A DNA stretch of 64,000 bases from Mugil cephalus (lineage: Eukaryota > Chordata > Actinopteri > Mugiliformes > Mugilidae): positions 1,543,816-1,607,815 of the forward strand of contig NC_061785.1 of NCBI RefSeq assembly GCF_022458985.1. Reading direction: 5' to 3'. How positions within the stretch are numbered: position 1 is the first letter of the stretch; each line of letters begins with the position of its first letter. Below, in pieces: positions 12,736-24,720 of this stretch. The position numbers and the translations under genes were made by a program. The notes below the pieces were generated by a model, which was given only the letters and a program-made list of their open reading frames with translations, made no database searches and had not been told where the DNA came from.

Positions 12736-14205
12736 ATGGTGGAGCCTCCGTGGATCAGGACATCCGAGTTTCATCCGGGTAGCTTCTTCAGTTCTAAGCG
12801 ACTGAAAGGAAGTTCGAGGCCAGAGCTTTTGTTTGGTATGCATTTTTTAATTTCTTCATTTCTCTTTATTTGGGATCAGTACCTACAACTTAGAACTATA
12901 AAAACTAAGCATCGTCTTTGAACATGAAGTAGGTTTTGGGAAAAATGATGCCCTCATATGTGGACACTCAATAACGTTATATTAAATTCACCAATATGTA
13001 ACAAAATATAAACCTGTTAATTCTCAGGTCTGAACTTTGTGCAAATGAATTCCAAATAATGAAGTCCCAACATCCTCAGTTGACTAATTATAGCTTTTTA
13101 CTATTGATAGAATTTCTTAAGTTTGTGTGTCATATTAAACATATTTTAACTGTAAAATTTGACAAGATTTCGTACTTCGTGTTTTTACACCAACTAGAAT
13201 CTAGTTATGAGGATAAAAGTCTAAATGAAGTAGTTGTTGGGAATCACTGCGTTAAATGTCACAGTTTGGTTTTGGTCAAATTAACATTCAGCATTTTTCC
13301 TCCTAACATCAAAGGACAAAATGATCAATTGCTGCCTGGTTCATACACCCACCGACCGTGGTCATAATGATATGGCTGATAAGTGGTTTACAGTATTTTC
13401 ACTTCTTTCAGAAACACACACTCCTCTATACACAACATACAATTTAATTAAGAACCAAAACATTTAATATTTGGAACAGTTTGGTACAAAAAAAATATAT
13501 ATATATATATAAAAAAAAAATACACAAACCAAAATATGACAAATACAAAACAACAAGCAGCTTCAAATTCCAGACATCATGTCACTTAAAAAAAACATTA
13601 CTTTTTTTATTTGTATATGTGTATTTAGTAATTTTGTTGTTTTTTATTTTAGTTTTTTTTTTTTTTTAACTTGCATTGAGTTTTTACTCCTCTTGGTTTT
13701 TAATTAGTTTTTATTTTGTTCTTATTCTATTTTGAAGCTTGCAGCACCTTCATAAGTTTTTATAGTTTTTATAGTTTCCTGTTTAGTTGTCGTCTTGGTT
13801 CATGTGTCTGGTTTTGATTGCGATGGATGCCGTGCTTCAAACCACAAGCCAAGTTTACCTGCAGGTACAAATGAAGTAACTTGCAGCTGGACCTTAACGC
13901 TGCGTTCAGGTCACATCAGACTGTGGTATATTTGAACTGTCAGTCCTGATTGTCTCACAGAGTTCATCTCATAATTCCTCATTCTCCATCTATGACTTTT
14001 CGGGGTTCGTTAGCTGAGTTTTACAGTCACAGTGAAGTTTATTCGGCCATTTTATTTCAGCTTAGCACCAAGAAAATACCTGAACTCAAAAACCTGCTAC
14101 CCTGAGTTTTGTCTTCCAGGCAGAGACGTCCAACGCCTTCATGTAAACACAGTGTAAAAGTCTAATTTCAATCTTAATTCTGATCCAGGATTCGGATTTG
14201 TTCCG
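12736..14205. other. Intergenic region between lect2 and slc16a9
   Basis: About 12,806-13,240 repeats the downstream flank of lect2 copy 1. An A/T-rich low-complexity stretch lies at about 13,488-13,680. The last few hundred bases before 14,206 would be the 3' UTR of slc16a9 on the minus strand. No further gene is seen. Confidence 0.55.
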
Positions 14206-17200
14206 TCAGCTTGTCACCGTGGTAACGTGGCAGCTGATCTGTGGAGGAGGAGGAGGGGGACGGGTTTGTGGTCGTGGGAGGACGGCGGCGAGGAAGAGGA
14301 CGATGCTGGTGGCCATCATGAAACCTCCGGTGATGAAGAAGGCGGCGTTGTACGATTCACAGATGTCGTAGAAACCACCTGAAGAGTAAAATAGACGCAG
14401 AGCATCACATGTTGTGTTTCCATTCCCCTTGAAATACACAATATCTCAAAAAAAATAAAAAAATAAAAAATGGTGATGGAAACACCTGCATTCCTAAAAA
14501 CCTCAAAAATACCTAAAACTAAAACATTTCTACTCTTGCGAGGCGCTTTTTTTTTTTGACATATTAATATAAAAGTTTATCACAAAAACGCAATGGAGAC
14601 ACTTTTTTGTCATTAAGACATATGAACAGAAGAGGAGGCTGAATATTTTATTGGAATGATACGGGAGTAAATAGTAAAATATAACATCGGAAATGTCGAT
14701 TCCACTTTTACTTGTGAATTCTTCGCTCACAACCTTCTCCCAGAAATCCTTCTACGTGGGAATTCCTTCGTCTTCCTCTTTTCTTTAATCTCTCTGTTGA
14801 TGTCATTACAAACACACCAACATACGTCCGTCTTCCTTCCAGCTGAGTCTCACGAGACGAGATTTCACAAGAATCACGAAGCTCATGTCAATGGGGACAC
14901 AGACGAGTGCAGTTATTGAGTTTCAGAAATACAGCTTTTATTGGAATGGAAACGCAGGAAATGATAATAAAATGGTAAAATGTTGGGGAGATGATCCAGA
15001 TTTTGGAACGAGCTTTAAAGTTCTTCTTTTATTTTAGAGACAAAAGCCCTAATCGACCAGTTTTACCTGGGACCTGGAGTTTCCCTCTAGTTTCCTGTCC
15101 GTAGTTATGTCTCTGCTGCAGGTCTGAGGACAATTTACACTTTGACAGCTTCAGTTACTTTATAAATTATTATCGATAATAAAACCAAGGACCTGTCAGT
15201 ATTAAAACCAGATGAACACATTAATGGTGGATTTAATGGTTTCAGGCCTGGTCTAAGTGGGCGAATGGGTGAGAGACGTCTCCACTTTGCTCCCTAACAT
15301 CCGTCCACACTTTGATTTATTATAAATTTTGATTTATTAAACAGAAAAAAGTCTAAAAAAAGTAAAAACTAATCCCAGAGATGCTGTTTTATCTCAGGAC
15401 CTTCTGGTACCAGAAACAGGGTTACCAGAGGATCCAGATTAAACTAGTCCGGTGTGAACGGGGCTAAACCTCTACTAGACATATGGAGTCAGTTCCTACC
15501 TACGACAGGAGGACCCAACATGATGCCGAAGCCTCCGAAGAACATGAGAATCCCATGAGCCTCGGCGAGCTTCTCCGGACCGACCACCTGACTGATCACG
15601 TATGGCACCAGAGTCCAGTTCCCACTCAGGAAACCCAGGACCAGGGACAGGAGCTGGAGGCCCAGATACGACCTGCAGGAAAACACACGCTCAGATGTTA
15701 TCGGCCTCTTTTCTGACGGTAAACGTGAAGATGGGTTTCTGGTGGGCGGAGCTTCACTGGAATACATTGGCTAACTCTGGCTAGTGGTTTGTGTTGACTT
15801 GTTTTTCACAACAGTGGAAGAAAATGTTTTTATTTATTCATTTTTTGCACAGCTTTGTTACAAATTTTAATTATTTATCTAAATAAATAAGTGAAAACAA
15901 TAGAAGCGGGAAAATAGAGGAATGATGATGAGAGAAAATACATAAATATAAATATTTAGAAAATGACAACAACAAAAAATATATAAGGACTCACTTACAC
16001 ACACAAAGAAAAGTTTTTTTTTAAATTTGGATATTTATGGTCACTCACTCTCCAGGACTGGCTAATGGCTAAGAGGCTAATGGCTGAGAGGCTAATGGCT
16101 AAGAGGCTAATGGCTGAGAAGCTAATGGCTGAGAGTCTAATGGCTAAGAGGCTAATGGCTAAGAGGCTAATGGCTGAGAGGCTAATGGCTGAGAGGCTAA
16201 TGGCTAAGAAGCTAATGGCACAGACAGTGTTAAAAAGCTAAGTTTCCAGTGGGAAACACAGATTACACAGATGTTATTGACCTTTTTTCTTTTCTGTTGG
16301 TAAATGTAAAGATGATTTTCTAGTGGACGGAGCTTCGCTGGAATACGTTAGCTAACTCTGACTAGCAGTTTGTGTCCACTTGTTTTTGACAGTAGACAGA
16401 CGGATGACAGATGTTCAAATAATAATCACCAAAAAGAAGGAAAAAAAATGTCCAGTTGCAATAATTCAACGTTTTTTTGTTGACGTCCTCACTGGTTTCA
16501 ACACGTGCTCTAACCTGATGTAGGGGATGATCAGGACGCAGATTCCACTCACTCCCACCGTCAGGGTGTACAGGAGGACACTGTCCACCCGGGGGACGTC
16601 GGCCATGATGCCCAGACTTAGTTTTCCCACACAGCAACCAACAGACATCAGAGAGACCAGGGAGGTGGAGGCGGAGGCAGCGTCCTCCGTCATGGAGGAG
16701 CCCCGGGCCAGGTCCTCCAGGAAGAGCAGAGGTGGATAGCTACCTGCAGGAGGACGAATGGAGACACACCAGGTCAGACCTTCTGTCCTCATATGAGTTC
16801 TCTGGACGCAGAAAAGCAAACTGACCGAAGCTGTAGAAGAAGAGGGTGATGCACGACGCCATGAGCACTCTGTCCTGAAGGAGGGACAACATGGAGGACA
16901 AACACCTGAGGAGAAAACACACGTCCTCCACATTAAAGCAGCTACAGAAGAACGAGGAGCAGCAAAAATCTCTAATGAAAAAAAATAGTACATTTACAAC
17001 AAAGATATGTAACCATCTAAATAATTGAGTTTTAATTGTCATTTTTTGACTTATTGTTACAATAACAATAAAAACACGTATGTGCTGCCGAAAACATTTA
17101 GATGTGACTCCGTTAAGCTAACGAGGCTAACGATAAAAAGGTCGTTTAATAACTAAAGGTTTGTTGAACTCACCGAGTGCGACGTCTTAACTTGACCTTT

Positions 17201-18931
17201 ATCACCGTAACATAGGCGGTGCAGCTGAACACGCTCCTCCTCCTCCTCATCAGACCTTTGGTTTCCACGGTGACGACCTGATCCTTGGTTGGGGGCTTCT
17301 GATTGGACGCCTGCTGCTCCTCCTCCTGAAGCCGCTGCTCCAAGATGGCGGCTCTCTGTCGGAGGTAGTACCTGGGCGGGGTTAAAGGTCTCATGAGGCC
17401 GGCGCAGGCCACCACGTTGAGGGCCAGGGCGCCGACGATGAGCAGGCAGCCGTCCAGACCCAACCTCTGGACCAGCTCACTCTGCAGGGACGAGTACAGG
17501 AAGCTGCCCACGCTCCCACCTGAGGACGCACCAATTACACAGGGCTTTTTATGTAAATGAATATGACCTTTCATAACACTGTGGAACCAACTAACAGGGA
17601 ACTAATGTCCTGGACCAGTCCTCCTTGGGGATTTCTTTTTGGGGGGGGGGGGGGGTGTTGACCTACCTGTGGTGATTATCCCCAGGGCCAGGCCTCGCCT
17701 CTTGTCAAAGTAGGAGCAGGTGATGGTGATGGTGGCTGAGTACAGGAGTCCAGCACCGACTCCTGATCAACACACAGATTAAACTCCATCAGCATCTCAC
17801 TGCACCTGGTCCATATGAACCACAAATTGACGAATCAAATCCAGACAGAACTGTACGTCTGGTCTCAGCCTGCAGCGCCACCATGTGGTCAGGAGAATAT
17901 TGTACGGGCTGTTGTCTCTGATGGATCTCTACCTACCACTGGACCAGAAGTAGGGACACATGGACGGAGACTTGGAGACATGATCCAGATTTAGGAACCA
18001 GATAGAAAGACTCTGACATGTTAAGATCATGATGTTACTTATTTTAAAGATTTTAAAGAATGAAGGAAGGAGACGCTTCAGTCATGAACATGAATCAAGC
18101 TTCATCTGAACCTAAAATCTAACAGTCAGAAGTGGGAATCGAACTCTTGCCTCAAAGTGAGACTGCGACCTGAAGGCAGTGCCTTAGACCACTCTGCCAT
18201 CCTGACACATGTAGAATTGGCGAGACGTGGGCAGAGACCAGATCCAGATCCACTTACCGACCACGATGCCGTAGGAGAAGATGAGGAAGGAGACGCTGGG
18301 GGCGAAGGCGCTCAGCATCAACCCCCCCGACACCATCAGACCACTGAATATGGAGACGGGACGAGAACCAAAGTTCACCACACACACACTGCAGATAGGA
18401 CCTGGAAGGAAGGAAGGAAGGAAGGAAGGAAGGAAGGGAGGAAGGAAGGATGGATGGATGGATGGATGGATGGATTAGTTCCTAGTTAAGTTTGGTTCAT
18501 TAGGTTCAATCAATCAGGTTTAATAATAATAATCTATATCCATCATCACGTATCCATCATATCCACAGTTAGTGGAGGCTCTTCCTCTGATGTGACCAGT
18601 CAGGAGTCAGTTTCTCACCCACAGTGAGTCCCACTCCAGCCACCACGGATCCCACCCAGGCCGTGGTGGCCTTCGACTCCCCGTAGACCAGCAGCCACTC
18701 CGGGTACAGGACTCCCACCGACTGGGGGGAGCCATACGCCAGCATCAGAGCCAGGAAGCTCACCACCACGATCACCCAGCCCCACCCACCATCAGGGGCC
18801 GGGGGTCGCTCAGATCCACCATCAGGAGTCAGGGGTCGCTCAGATCCACCGTCAGGGGCCGGGGGTCGCTCAAACCCACCATCAGGGGCCGGGGGCCCCT
18901 CAGACCCAGGGTCTGGGTCCAGGGGAGACAT
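14206..18931 (-). CDS. slc16a9: Monocarboxylate transporter 9 (eight coding exons)
   Basis: Complete SLC16 major-facilitator transporter. On the minus strand the exons run 18619-18931, 18258-18401, 17667-17762, 17174-17519, 16826-16905, 16515-16743, 15500-15672 and 14206-14378: 1,554 bp, 517 residues, all GT/AG and in phase. It carries the SLC16 signature [10 protein letters not shown] before TM1. Stretches match human MCT9 closely, such as [39 protein letters not shown] and HGILMFFGG. The large 346-bp exon ends TM6 and holds the charged cytoplasmic loop, which is shorter than in human MCT9. MCT9 is a plasma-membrane carrier linked to carnitine (and possibly creatine) efflux and to urate levels in human genetics. 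Oddity: the PDGG motif is repeated four times before TM1. The start chosen is the first ATG after a 5' UTR acceptor at 18,955-18,960. Confidence 0.93.
14379..15499. other. slc16a9: Last intron of slc16a9
   Basis: Non-coding intron between the two final coding exons. It contains A-rich tracts near 14,445-14,470 and mostly unstructured AT-rich sequence. No separate gene is seen. Confidence 0.6.
16060..16219. repeat. 15-bp minisatellite in an slc16a9 intron
   Basis: About ten copies of a 15-bp unit of the form gctaatggct(a/g)agag lie in direct orientation without spacers. Two unit variants (aag and gag) alternate irregularly. Confidence 0.92.
17640..17655. repeat. Poly-G/C tract next to the slc16a9 exon 3 donor
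   Basis: A run of about 15 G (C on the coding strand) starts about 12 bases into the intron after the exon 3 donor. Its length is likely variable and prone to sequencing error. Confidence 0.8.
17860..18030 (-). repeat. Short interspersed repeat, family unknown (copy 1)
   Basis: Contains 'gcgccaccatgtggtcag', 'gatccagattt' and 'agaaagactctgac' blocks. These recur at about 35,535-35,610, 45,065-45,250 and 56,025-56,125, in one orientation or the other. No coding content; a MITE-sized repeat is likely. Confidence 0.5.
18125..18206 (-). tRNA. tRNA-Leu(CAG)-like relic in slc16a9 intron 2
   Basis: The minus strand reads GTCAGGATGGCAGAGTGG at the 5' end, an anticodon loop TTCAGGT (anticodon CAG), a paired variable arm (CTCA/TGAG), a B box GTTCGATTC and a closing acceptor strand TTCTGAC. 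A TTTT stretch follows within about 10 bases, as for a pol III terminator. Acceptor pairing is complete (one G-U), but the anticodon stem has one mismatch and the T stem only pairs at two of five positions. This suggests a pseudogene or a tRNA-derived repeat rather than a working tRNA. It lies on the same strand as slc16a9. Confidence 0.65.
18402..18474. repeat. (GGAA)n/(GGAT)n microsatellite abutting an slc16a9 splice acceptor
   Basis: GGAA units followed by GGAT units. On the coding (minus) strand this reads (TTCC)n and runs directly into the 'ag' acceptor of the second coding exon (exon edge at 18401), so the array itself forms the polypyrimidine tract. Confidence 0.9.
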
Positions 18932-20160
18932 CCTGTGACCTTTAAAAGGAAACTGTGCAGAGAAGGAGAGAGGAATGCACTGACATGAGTTCCTAATATT
19001 TTGATGGACGAAATAAAACCAGCTGGACTCAACATTATTCAAATGAACTGTGTCTGTACTTTCATTTGTTTGTTTTGGTGTTCTTTCCTGTTCTTACTCA
19101 CATGGAGGCAGATGAATCTACAATAAACCGACTTCTTTGGTTTTGCTGAAACAGATTCCAAACAGAAGCTGAAATGAATGGATGTGTGTATTTCCTGGAG
19201 CCTGCTGCTGTTCTCCCTGAGGATCTATTGTGTGAACTCCGTCCTTTGTCTCTGGGACTTTGCTGCAGATTCAACTCGTTTCTAAATCGTTTAAAAGTTG
19301 AATGGAGTCTGGTGTGAGGAGATCTCTGCAGCCTTTTCTCTTCCACCTTTACATTTCTCCTCCACCTCCTCCTCCTCCTCCTCCTCTATCTTCTCGTGGT
19401 GTTGTGTGTTTGTGTCTGTTGTCCTTGTCTCATCATCCTGTCCAGTCTTCATGTCCTCCTGCAGGTCTCCACTCCTACCTGGATGAACAACGCTCCAACC
19501 TGCCCAGGATTCCTCTAATACTCTCAAACATCATCAGATTCTCCTCATATTTACATGAGCCACATGGAAGTTCATCTATTGTATAAAGAGTCTTGAGACA
19601 GACTGTGTTGTTATTAGAATAGAAATAAAATGTGCTGCTTATGTGATGCATGCATTGTGCGTGCTTGTGTATTGTAATGTCTCTTGTGTGTTTGTAAGTT
19701 GCTGCTGCTTTTTTAAAAACGAATCTCTGTTGTTTTCTTTCCTCTTTTTAACCTGCGTTGATATTATCTCGTATTTATTTTTTAGGATGTCCTCTACCTC
19801 CTGGAAATTAGCTTCATTAGCTACAGCTGAACTATTCACTGGCTCCTTAGTAGAATAATAGAGTGTGTCTACGTCACAGTAAACTAATAAACAATAAACT
19901 GAAGTGAATTCATTCGCTGTGCGTTGACTCAGACCTGTTTCCTCTGCTGCAACATAAGCAATGGAACAGCGATAGACACCCCCCAACCCCCAGCCCAGGT
20001 AAAACCCCAGTCCCGGACCCCTTTACCGGCGGGTCTCTGCCCGGTCCCGCTCCCTCCCTCCCTCACCTCCCTCCCTCCCGCAGACTGACCTCTCTCCTCC
20101 TCCGGCTCCGTGCGTCGGTGCGTTCACGGCTGAACCGACTCCATCCTGAGGCCAAACACG
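18932..20160 (-). promoter_or_regulatory. slc16a9: Probable 5' UTR and promoter region of slc16a9
   Basis: A pyrimidine-rich acceptor (ctccttctctgcacag) lies about 30 bases before the ATG, so at least one upstream non-coding exon is expected. At about 20,000-20,150 there is a short GC- and CpG-richer stretch with C/T-rich runs, which stands out from the AT-rich surroundings and could be the promoter. The transcription start cannot be fixed. Short open frames here (for example 19,098-19,346) have no recognised homology. Confidence 0.35.
19420..19615 (+). repeat. Interspersed repeat related to 24,195-24,720 and 42,780-43,080
   Basis: Shares the string 'ctccactcctacctg...aacctgcc' with the copy near 24,660 and ends with the 'gtcttgagacagactgtgttgtt' type tail seen in fish LINE-like repeats. 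Confidence 0.45.
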
Positions 20161-21535
20161 CTGCATCTGCTTTTAGGGGCTCACAAAAACCGGTTTGAAG
20201 CTGTTCCTGCCGGTCTGTGGTGTTAAAAAGCTGGTCCCGGACCCCTGCAGAGGCCCCTGGATCCAGAGCTTTTGACCAGCTTCTTCTTTTATTTCATTAT
20301 TGATGAGAATTTTATTGCCTAAAGAATTGAATTTTATATTTAAATGTCACTTTTATAGGATCCGGGATTCATTTTTCTGGAATATGACTAATATTTAACC
20401 CTGTTTAAGTCATGTATGACTTTATAACTCACAAAGGTTTAAGTCGCTCCACATGCACGTCTCTCGTCTGCAGCGCAGTATGACGAGTATGACGTGCACG
20501 CTGTACGTACATGTGAGAGTCATGGATGTATGGAGAGAGGATGCAGCGCGATGAGCGTGAGGGCTGTTTGTTTTTAAAGTGAAGCACTTTGTGTTGCATC
20601 TTTTGAACAGTGCTCTATGAAAAGTGATGTATAAATAAAGTTTGATTTGATTTAAATGGTGCAAACAGTACAAGCAGAGAGAACTGGATCCAGTTTGAAA
20701 GACATGACAGACGTCTCCCCTGGCTGCTGAAAAACAGTTTCCTTCCTTGTTGTTGTTAAATCAGCTGTGTACAAGGATTTATTTCTGTCTGATTGAAATT
20801 TACCAGAAATTCTTTTTGTTCTGTTCATGAATGTGGTACGGTTGGTGATGAGAGGTCATCTATGGACACCAGGGTTTAGATTGTGCAGTTCATCTTCTTT
20901 CATAGAGCAGAGTGAACATGTTTGTACAATAACACACTTCATCCTCACACTTTTGAACAAAATAACTTTGGTGAACATCTTATGATATTCTACACACAGC
21001 ACAACTAAACCTTTAATGGATTGTTGTGTGAGTCTCATTTAAAAAGTTACACAAAGAAAACAATGAAGGAGATTAAAGTTAATTCAATAAAGTTTTAATA
21101 AGTGATGAGATGATGATGAAGTCCTGTTGATCTTTTTATATCTGATTATTTATTGATTAAGACTGAACTGAGTTTCATTAAGATTAATAATTATAAACCA
21201 AAGGTTGATTAATAACGATGATGAACATTGATTGATATAAAGGTGGAGTAGAGACCAGAGTTCATTAATGTCTCATGTCCATTCAGACACAGGAGACACA
21301 GCACACAGTAAAACACAGCTTAACAAATAATATTCACTTCCATCAGTCCAGGATTATCCAGATAGACGTTAGCATCAAAATCCACGTGTTAGGAGATTAT
21401 TTCACTACTTCTAAGATAAAACATATTCTGACATGAAACCACAGTCAGTGATTCATCTGTGAACCAAAGAGAATCCACCATCAACATTTAAAGCAGAGTT
21501 GAAGCTGCTGTCACTTTAAAGACTCTCCTTCCTTC
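20161..21535. other. Intergenic region between slc16a9 and the NLR gene
   Basis: At about 20,560-20,660 there is a LINE-type tail ('aagcactttgtgttgcat...tataaataaagtttgattt'), matching a second copy at about 31,688-31,752. From about 21,060 to 21,535 the sequence would be the 3' UTR of the NLR gene. No other gene is visible. Confidence 0.55.
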
Positions 21536-22444
21536 CTACAGAGAACACAGAGACACTGAGGAACCAGGAAACCAGACTCTAAATCCAGGAGAGAGAGTTT
21601 GAGTGAATGTGGTGTTGAAGGTGTGGAGGTGGATCAGTTTGTTAGAGGACACTCTGTAGAAGGACAGAGTTCCAGCAGGACAGTCCACATACACTGAGAC
21701 TCTGTGAGAGACAGAGGACGAGGGGATGGATGTTGGTCTGTTATTGTGACGGACAGAGTAACCATAACGATCAGAGCAGATCAGACTCCAGGACTGATCA
21801 TTCAATGCAAACAAACAGTCCTTTAAGTCTCCGCTCCTTCTGATTCCTCTGTAACTCACTGATATATGAACCTCTCCTCTCCACTCAACCTCCCAGTAAC
21901 ATCGACCAGTCACAACATTTCTACACAGCAGCTGATTCCAGTCAAATCTGTCTGGATGATCAGGATATGGCTGCTCCTCCTCCACACGTGTCACCTTCCT
22001 GTTGTTGTTAGATAGTTTGAGGTTTCTATCGACTGAGTTTGTGTCGACTTCAAGTTCACAGAAATCTGATGGAGAGAAAAAGGCACAACACAGCTGCAGT
22101 TTATCATGTGACACATCTGATGGATTTATTCTTTCTTTACTCACTGATCTGTTGTTCATTCATAGAAAGTTTAATGGTGATACTTTAGATCAGGATTCTC
22201 TTGTCAGTGATGATTAAATGAATAAATACCACAACTATCAGCTTTGATTTTAAACTGACAGTTTGTCATCATTAGTCAAACTTACACTTCCTCACATCAG
22301 GTTTTAACCTCTGCTCTCCCCCATGGTCCATCCTGGAGGAACAAACACACAAACAATGATTTTCATCCAACATCAGACCCTAAAATATATATTTTTGTAT
22401 TATTTTTTCAGCCATCCATTCAACAATAGTTGATAGTCACTGTT

Positions 22445-22580
22445 CAGTTCAATTCAGTTTTATTTATGTAGTGCCACTAACAATTCAAATTGTCTCTTTA
22501 CAAAAACTGTCCTGAAACATCCAGAGCAGCCTGAAGGAAAAACTCCCTTTTAAAGGTGAGTTTATCCGAGTACGGAAAAC
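22445..22580 (+). repeat. Common fish interspersed repeat fragment in an NLR intron
   Basis: 'ttcaattcagttttatttatgtagtgcc' followed by 'cagcctgaaggaaaaactccctttt' is the recognisable terminal part of a widespread fish repeat. It is non-coding. Confidence 0.45.
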
Positions 22581-24194
22581 CAATTTGATTGGCCGTTATC
22601 GAGCAGGCTGGATATTAAATCTTTGAGTTGGGACATAGTGTTTCAAAAGAATGTGATGGGATGTTGTCCAGCTAGGCTAAGTGATGGAACACTGGGATCT
22701 GGATGAGAGTGAAGGAGGGACAGTGGAGAGTTTTGTGTCGGTAGTGGTGGACGAGCCTCCTCCATCGCATCCGTCGTACTTGGAAGAAGTACGAGGGATG
22801 ATATTAGACTGTGTGTACTTCTGCTTAAGTTGACAAAGCTTCCTGCTTTTTTGATTGACAGATGACGGATCCTGATATCACTGGCTGATGAATCGTACGC
22901 AGCCTGATGTATAATTTGTGCGTCTGCACTATCCAATGTGAAAAAAAAATATCACACTTTCACCTGGAATTTACACTTAAATAGAATTTTGCACAAAGTT
23001 TGGCCTACATCATCTGATAGTTGAGTTATTACATTAATTTTATGAATCATAGTGAATTAAATTCATTTTTCTTTTCTGTACACCTGTAACAGGAAGAAAT
23101 CTGGAGCAGAACCAGCTCATATGGAGGAACCATCTGTCTAAGGACAGTCGGTCAGAAACAGAGACGATAAGAGAAGAGCAGAAAAGCCCGCAAACTTTGG
23201 TTGCGGGCCGCGTTACCTCAGTAGCTCCACAGAAAGAAGACAACGGACAAACCTACACTGTGTGAGCTCCTGTTGTGTGTCCATACCTGAGAGTGTCCAG
23301 TCTCCAGAGTGGATCCTCCAGTCCAGCAGACAGCAGCTTCACTCCCTTGTCTCCTGGATGGTTGTAGCTCAGGTCCAGCTCTCTCAGATGGGAGGGGTTG
23401 GAGCTCAGAGCTGAGGCCAGAGAAGAACACCCTTCCTCTGTGATCAGACAACCTGACAGACTGGAGATAGAAACATATCAGAAACTCAAGAAGAAGAAGG
23501 AAAATCCTCCACATGTTGAACCTGTGCACCAACATGAACCTAAATCAGGATTTAACTGATCAACAAGCAGCTGTATCCTGACCTGAGAGTTTCCAGTTTA
23601 CAGTGAGGACTCTCCAGTCCAGCAGACAGCAGCTTCACTCCTGAATCCTGCAGGTTGTTGTTACTCAGGTCCAGCTCTCTCAGACTGGAGGACTGGGAGC
23701 TGAGAACTGAGGACAGAGCTTCACAGCTTCTCTCTGAGAGGTTACAACTGCTCAGCCTGAAACATTCAAGGTTCATATTTTAGAATATTGATCTTAACAT
23801 TAAATATGTCTCATGTCAACATTCCTTTTTCAGAGTTACCATCTACAACCAGTAAAACACTTCCAGAGATTTACAAAATGAATTCTGACAAAATCTCTGT
23901 GACGTTAAAAAGGATAAAAATTATCTGTTCACCTGAAATGATTTGATTCTATTGTATTAAAACATTGTTCTGATTCACAAGTGAAGAATGTGAGAACTTC
24001 ACTTCAACAATGAAACCCAGCTAAATGATCCATGAGGCCAGAGGAAACAGATCAGTTGGTCAAACTCCAAGCGTGACTTGAATGAATAAAGTCTTGGATA
24101 AATTGTAGTTTTCTACTTGTAAACTCAGACAAACCAAAGTTATTGTGTTTAGTCCTCAACTCCTCAGAGACTCTCTATCTTCAGGTGACCCACA

Positions 24195-24720
24195 ACCATC
24201 CTGTAGTTATGTTGCTATAGGTCTAGGCTGCTGGGGGACTTCCCATGATGCACCAGGGCCATATCCTCTCACATCTTCTTCATGTTTCTGACCTGTGGAG
24301 CTCCATACAACTCATCTATGGTCCTGGTCTCATCAACCTGCCCAGTCTTCATGACCAGCAGTTATCCCATCATCTCTATTACCTACTGCTGGTGGCTAGG
24401 CTAATTAGCTAGTGTTTTATTTCTGTGGCTAGGCTAATTGTACATCATTTCTGACATAGGCAGAAGGAAGAGATGTCTGGTCCGAGTGTAGTCGCGTTCC
24501 CATCATCTCTATTACCTACTGCTGCTGGCTAGGTTAGTTAGTAGATGACCACTCGTTTGCTGGTTGGTTGTCAGGTTGAACCGGGCTTCTAAAGGAGTTT
24601 TGCCTTAGATCATGGCACAAGGGATTGTAACATCTCGTCCTGTGTATTAATGAACATCCACTCCTACCTGAATGCTTCATCCTCCAACCTGCCTATGATT
24701 CTATTATTGAAACAATATAG
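24195..24720 (+). repeat. Interspersed repeat with internal duplication in an NLR intron
   Basis: The phrase 'attacctactgctg(g/c)tggctagg' occurs twice about 130 bp apart. The same sequence, also doubled, occurs inverted at about 42,780-43,080. No coding frame. Confidence 0.5.

Noticed and set aside
16060-16219. Regular repeats that could suggest a CRISPR-like array
   Set aside because: Direct 15-bp units with no spacers in a eukaryotic intron; an ordinary minisatellite.
19098-19527. Open frames upstream of slc16a9 considered as a separate gene or extra coding exon
   Set aside because: No family resemblance and no in-phase splice link to the coding start; better explained as UTR, intron or repeat.
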